DNA from: CAZMGG01 sp964565715
GTDB lineage: Bacteria; Planctomycetota; UBA1135; UBA2386
NCBI GenBank assembly: GCA_964565715.1
Contig: CAZMGG010000045.1
Coordinates: forward strand, 1 to 39,359
Reading direction: 5' to 3'
DNA: 39,359 nt
This document shows positions 36,037 through 39,359 of this stretch, piece after piece (the stretch's first letter is position 1; each line of letters opens with the position of its first letter). The notes beneath the pieces were generated by a model that did not search any database, was not told where the DNA came from, and worked only from the letters and a program-made list of their open reading frames with translations. A program made the translations under genes and the position numbers.

Positions 36037-37646
36037 AACGCGCATCCCTGGTCCTGTTGCTGTTGGCAACCCTGGCTCCGTGCCAGGATGTGTTGTGGCG
36101 GCGGGAGGGCATTGACGACCAGGAATCGAGGGGGCGCGTCCTGTGGCGCCTGGGTGATGCGAACGGGGATGGGTTCGAAGACCTGATGGAGTACGTGCGC
36201 GTCCGAGTCTCCCCTGGTCAGTGGTGCTGCTGGGAGTCGGAGATCTGGGTCACCTCAGGTCGAGATGGCAGCCGGTTGTCTGCCTATCGGCAGCCGCCGA
36301 ACATCGCCTGGCAGGAGTTCGCGGTGCTGGGCGACATCGACCGCGATGGCGTTCCCGACTATGGCTATTCGTGGTTCGACACGCGGCCGATCTCGAATCC
36401 GCCCTCTGGCTTCGATATCCGCAGCGGCGCGAACCACTCGCTGATCCGGCAGGTGAACCTGTTCGCGGAGCCAGCCTGTGGCAACGTCGACCTCAACGGC
36501 GATGGCCGCACCGACTACGTGTTGAATGCCTACCGGACTTCGCCCGGGGGCACGGTGATCGCCTACGACAACTCCGGCGTGGAGCTGTACCGGATCGTCG
36601 ACCCGCGCCCCGACCTGCTGATCGGGCTGTCGCTGGCGCCGCTCGGCGGCGACTTCGACCGCGACGGCTGCGACGACTTCCTCGTGGCGTGTGCCGAGAT
36701 CAACGACCGCGGCGCCATCGTGCTGGTGTCGGGCCGCACCGGTGCCCTGCTGCGGACCAGCTACGGTGAGATCCCCGGCGACAAGCTGGACACGGCGGTG
36801 GGCTGCGGCGACCTCGATGGCGATGGCGTGCTCGACTACGCCGGCGGCGGCGGCGCGTTCGGCTACATGGTGGTCCGCACGTTCTCGGGGGCCACCGGGC
36901 AGGCGATCCACACCTGGCGTGGATCCCAGGGGTACCGGATGAGGGGTGGTTTCGATGTCGACCAGGACGGCGTGACGGATCTGGTGACGTCCGGCAACCA
37001 GGTGATCCCGCACGCTGTGATCGAGGTGCATTCGGGGCGCACCGGGACACCCCTGTACCGCTTCTTGCCCTGGCATCCGTTCCGCAGCATCGCCGCGGCC
37101 AACGGCATGTTCCTGGCGGCTCCGCCGGGCGAACAGTACCCGCTGATCGTGTACAGCGAGCCCGACTGGAACCCCCCGAACGGCACCTCCGTGGTGACCC
37201 CGGGCCTGCTCTGGGCCGTGCGCGGCTCGCCGCCGACGGTGCGCGCGTTCGGCCAGGGCACCGCGATCGGCCGGCGCCGGCTGCCACCGCGGCTCGGCAT
37301 GTACGACCTGCCCGGACCCCAGGTCCGCTTCACCCTGTCGCAGGCGCCGCCGTCGGTGCCAGCACTCCTGCTGCTCGGCTGCTCGGACCAGACCATCGCC
37401 GGCCGGCCGCTGCCGTTGGGCCTCGGTCCGTTCGGCCTGCCCGGCATCTCGCTGCTCACTTCCAGCGAAGTGGCGCTGCTGGCGGTGACCGGCAGCAACG
37501 GCGCCGCTGCCGGCTACGCCCGCCTGGACCTGCGTCTCACCCTGACCGCCACCGGCACCCCCCTGTTCGCGCAGTGGTGCTGGCTCGACCCCGCCAACCT
37601 GCGCCAGCAGGGCTCGACCGCAGCCCACCGCATGCTGGCGCGCTGA
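36033..37646 (+). CDS. Secreted FG-GAP/VCBS-repeat propeller protein, copy 2
   Basis: A 537-residue paralogue of the preceding gene with the same layout: hydrophobic leader (ASLVLLLLATLAPCQ), six FG-GAP calcium loops, and the shared C-terminal module with TGTPLFAQWCWLDP at 507-520. Differences from copy 1 cluster in two places. A few lie in the first 45 residues (KRASL, IDDQES, GDANGDG). Most fall in one patch at ~270-350, where FGNFV, SLGVRLKGG, TSTNLLLGYI and PSHPF become FGYMV, SQGYRMRGG, TSGNQVIPHAV and PWHPF. The GTG start at 36033 still overlaps a stop codon, but only of the oxidase remnant. Its translation can therefore no longer be coupled to a full upstream gene unless the remnant mini-ORF is used. 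Confidence 0.88.
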   Translation: MKRASLVLLLLATLAPCQDVLWRREGIDDQESRGRVLWRLGDANGDGFEDLMEYVRVRVSPGQWCCWESEIWVTSGRDGSRLSAYRQPPNIAWQEFAVLGDIDRDGVPDYGYSWFDTRPISNPPSGFDIRSGANHSLIRQVNLFAEPACGNVDLNGDGRTDYVLNAYRTSPGGTVIAYDNSGVELYRIVDPRPDLLIGLSLAPLGGDFDRDGCDDFLVACAEINDRGAIVLVSGRTGALLRTSYGEIPGDKLDTAVGCGDLDGDGVLDYAGGGGAFGYMVVRTFSGATGQAIHTWRGSQGYRMRGGFDVDQDGVTDLVTSGNQVIPHAVIEVHSGRTGTPLYRFLPWHPFRSIAAANGMFLAAPPGEQYPLIVYSEPDWNPPNGTSVVTPGLLWAVRGSPPTVRAFGQGTAIGRRRLPPRLGMYDLPGPQVRFTLSQAPPSVPALLLLGCSDQTIAGRPLPLGLGPFGLPGISLLTSSEVALLAVTGSNGAAAGYARLDLRLTLTATGTPLFAQWCWLDPANLRQQGSTAAHRMLAR

Positions 37647-37793
37647 AGCGGGCAGCAGGTGGGGCGGGTCCTGTCGCCGGGCGGATGGCCGGCGGCCGCG
37701 CTCCGGGGGTTCGCAGGCGGCCCAGGATCGGCGCGCCGGCCGGGACCGTCAAGGCGGGGCGGACCGGCCGGTGAAAAGGACGGGCCGATCCCG

Positions 37794-37823
37794 TTGGCAA
37801 GCGTTCCCCCGGCCGGCTAACGT
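37794..37823 (+). promoter_or_regulatory. Sigma-70-like promoter of guaB
   Basis: TTGGCA (37794-37799) and TAACGT (37818-37823) are 18 bp apart. The predicted transcription start near 37830 gives a ~28-nt leader containing GGAG (37846-37849) 8 nt before TTG 37858. Confidence 0.5.
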
Positions 37824-37845
37824 CCCCATGCTTTCCCGGTCCAAC

Positions 37846-37849
37846 GGAG
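37846..37849 (+). promoter_or_regulatory. Shine-Dalgarno GGAG supporting the guaB TTG start
   Basis: GGAG is 8 nt before TTG 37858. The in-frame ATG at 37828 has no ribosome-binding site and lies at or before the predicted transcript start, so TTG is preferred. Confidence 0.5.
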
Positions 37850-37857
37850 AAAGCATC

Positions 37858-39315
37858 TTGGTCGAGTTCCTCGGCGAAGGCCTCACCTACGACGACGTCC
37901 TGCTGGTGCCGCAGATGGCCTCGGCGCTGCCCCGCGACGTCGACACCGCCACCCGGTTCTGCCGCGGCGTGACCCTGCAGATCCCGATCGCCAGCGCGGC
38001 GATGGACACGGTCACCGAGTCGCGGATGGCGGTGGCGCTGGCGCAGCAGGGCGGCATCGGCATCGTCCACAAGAACCTGTCGGTGCCGGCCCAGGTCGGC
38101 GAGGTCGACAAGGTCAAGCGCTCGGCCAACGGCGTGATCCAGGATCCGGTGGCGCTGTCGCCGGACGACACCGTCGGCATCGCCAAGGACCTGATGCAGA
38201 ACCACAAGATCTCCGGCCTGCCGGTGGTGGACGAGCGGCGGCGGGTGGTCGGCATCCTGACGCACCGCGACCTGCGCTTCGTCGATCGCCGTGACACCAG
38301 GGTGAAGGAGGTGATGACCAGCCAGAACCTGGTGACCGCCAAGCCCGACACCACGCTGCAGCAGGCGCGGGCGGTGCTGCAGAAGAACAAGGTCGAGAAG
38401 CTGATCCTGGTCCACCAGGACGGTTCGCTGGCCGGCCTGATCACGATGAAGGACATCCGCGGCACCGAGGAATTCCCGGCCGCGGCCCGTGATCCCCGCG
38501 GCCGGCTGGTGGTCGGCGCGGCGGTCGGCGTGCACGACCTGGAGCGGGTCCACGCCCTGGTCGAGGCGGGCTGCGACGTGATCGTGGTCGACACGGCGCA
38601 CGGCCACAGCCGGAACGTGATCGAGACGGTGCAGGCGATCAAGAAGGCGACCAAGGTGCCGGTGGTGGCCGGCAACGTCGCCACCACCGACGGCGCCCGG
38701 GCCCTGGTCGACGCCGGCGCCGACGGCGTCAAGGTCGGCATCGGCCCCGGTTCGATCTGCACCACGCGGGTGGTCACCGGCTGCGGCGTGCCGCAGCTCA
38801 CCGCCGTGCTCGACGCGGTGAAGGCCTGCGCGCCGGCCGACGTGCCGGTGATCGCCGACGGCGGCGTCCGGCAGAGCGGCGACATCGTCAAGGCGCTGGC
38901 CGCCGGCGCGTCGTGCGTGATGCTGGGCTCGCTGCTGGCCGGCCTCGACGAGTCGCCCGGCGAGTCGATCCTGTTCCGCGGCCGCTCGTTCAAGGCGGTG
39001 CGCGGCATGGGCAGCCTCGGCGCCATGGAGCAGGGCAGCGCCGACCGCTACGCCCAGGGCGAGGTGAAGGAGAAGCTGAAGTTCGTGCCCGAGGGCGTCG
39101 AGGGCATGGTGCCCTACAAGGGCCCGCTGGCCTCGTTCGCCTACCAGATGGTCGGCGGGCTGCGCTCGGGCATGGGCTACTGCGGCGCCCGCACGCTGGG
39201 CGAACTGCACCAGAAGGCGCGCTTCCTGCGGGTCACGGCCGCCGGGTTGCGCGAGAGCCATCCGCACGACATCCAGATCACCAAGGAAGCGCCGAACTAC
39301 AGCGGGGAGCAATGA
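37858..39315 (+). CDS. guaB: IMP dehydrogenase
   Basis: IMP dehydrogenase oxidises IMP to XMP with NAD+, the committed step of GMP synthesis. The 485-residue protein starts with the typical GLTYDDVLLVP (about 7-17) and has AAMDTVTESRMA, two CBS domains (~90-205; ALSPDDTV, HRDLRFV, KDIRG), and the catalytic loop GIGPGSICTTR with Cys301. IADGGVRQSGDI and the C-terminal MVPYKGPL, GGLRSGMGYCGA follow. The start is called at TTG 37858 with GGAG 8 nt upstream, although ATG 37828 is also in frame. The stop overlaps the ATG of the next gene (ATGA, 39312-39315), so guaB is probably the first gene of an operon. Very secure assignment. Confidence 0.96.
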   Translation: MVEFLGEGLTYDDVLLVPQMASALPRDVDTATRFCRGVTLQIPIASAAMDTVTESRMAVALAQQGGIGIVHKNLSVPAQVGEVDKVKRSANGVIQDPVALSPDDTVGIAKDLMQNHKISGLPVVDERRRVVGILTHRDLRFVDRRDTRVKEVMTSQNLVTAKPDTTLQQARAVLQKNKVEKLILVHQDGSLAGLITMKDIRGTEEFPAAARDPRGRLVVGAAVGVHDLERVHALVEAGCDVIVVDTAHGHSRNVIETVQAIKKATKVPVVAGNVATTDGARALVDAGADGVKVGIGPGSICTTRVVTGCGVPQLTAVLDAVKACAPADVPVIADGGVRQSGDIVKALAAGASCVMLGSLLAGLDESPGESILFRGRSFKAVRGMGSLGAMEQGSADRYAQGEVKEKLKFVPEGVEGMVPYKGPLASFAYQMVGGLRSGMGYCGARTLGELHQKARFLRVTAAGLRESHPHDIQITKEAPNYSGEQ

Positions 39316-39359
39316 GCCAACCGAACCCGCAAGCACCGCCGCCCGAGGGACCGCAGGGC
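39312..39359 (+). CDS. Start of a gene coupled to guaB, truncated by the window edge
   Basis: ATG 39312 overlaps the guaB stop, with GGAG 2 nt upstream (closer than usual). The 16 visible codons read MSQPNPQAPPPEGPQG, a proline-rich start with no recognisable function. The call rests on the ATGA overlap only. Confidence 0.55.
   Translation, partial: MSQPNPQAPPPEGPQG

Larger units (their letters stand above)
35946..37646. repeat. 1.7-kb direct repeat, copy 2
   Basis: Second copy of 34187-35884. It begins 61 nt after the stop codon of copy 1 and carries a 3' oxidase fragment plus a full FG-GAP gene. Confidence 0.92.

Noticed and set aside
37735..37772. CCGGCCGG-type palindromes after FG-GAP copy 2 as a terminator
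   Set aside because: The arms are self-complementary GC-rich words without a T-run, and several overlapping pairings are equally likely by chance.

Overview
The window reads as a chromosomal stretch of a very GC-rich member of the Planctomycetota. This is an inference from gene content: exported proteins joining PKD, lamin-tail, sialidase or FG-GAP modules to a shared C-terminal tail, two DUF1343 (NamZ-type) proteins, an orphan ECF-like sigma factor, a Uma2-family protein, a PhyH-family protein and a galactose-oxidase-like protein. By eye the G+C is about 70 % or more, so long open frames on the wrong strand are everywhere. The calls below rest on protein motifs, start and stop junctions and neighbour spacing. 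I see no rRNA, tRNA, CRISPR array or transposase.

1-14.9 kb is largely a peptidoglycan-salvage region. On the minus strand, an exported NamZ-like protein and a signal-less paralogue overlap by ATGA and are followed by a GerMN/Amidase_3 protein that leaves the window. Further right, a sodium:solute symporter diverges from murQ, a NagX/HGSNAT-like acyltransferase, nagB and a secreted NagZ-beta-lactamase fusion. Together these can release MurNAc and GlcNAc from wall fragments, import them and convert MurNAc-6-P towards fructose-6-P. The sugar kinase and NagA are not in the window. Two exported or membrane proteins of unknown role (4.1-7.5 kb) sit between the two arms.

15-31.3 kb holds secreted or surface proteins and small operons: a methionine-rich exported protein, a lamin-tail protein, a three-gene operon (thioredoxin-fold/TPR, NHL propeller, DUF4185-like lipoprotein), a PhyH dioxygenase, a Uma2 protein, a carboxypeptidase-regulatory-like protein, a symporter plus FAD/Rieske oxidoreductase pair, pgi, and a sialidase-fold protein. 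Several starts lie 6-8 nt behind a TAGCAT-like hexamer, suggesting leaderless transcripts.

31.3-37.7 kb looks somewhat less GC-rich and more dynamic. An ECF-like sigma gene carries six copies of a 7-nt repeat inside its 5' coding region, in a position where a unit change would switch it off. It is followed by a copper-radical-oxidase-like protein translationally coupled to an FG-GAP protein. That FG-GAP gene is duplicated in tandem together with the last 29 codons of the oxidase gene. guaB and the first 16 codons of a coupled gene end the window.

The observations I would follow up first are the shared C-terminal domain on otherwise unrelated secreted proteins, the repeat-bearing sigma gene, the 1.7-kb duplication, and the 45-residue internal duplication in a symporter.
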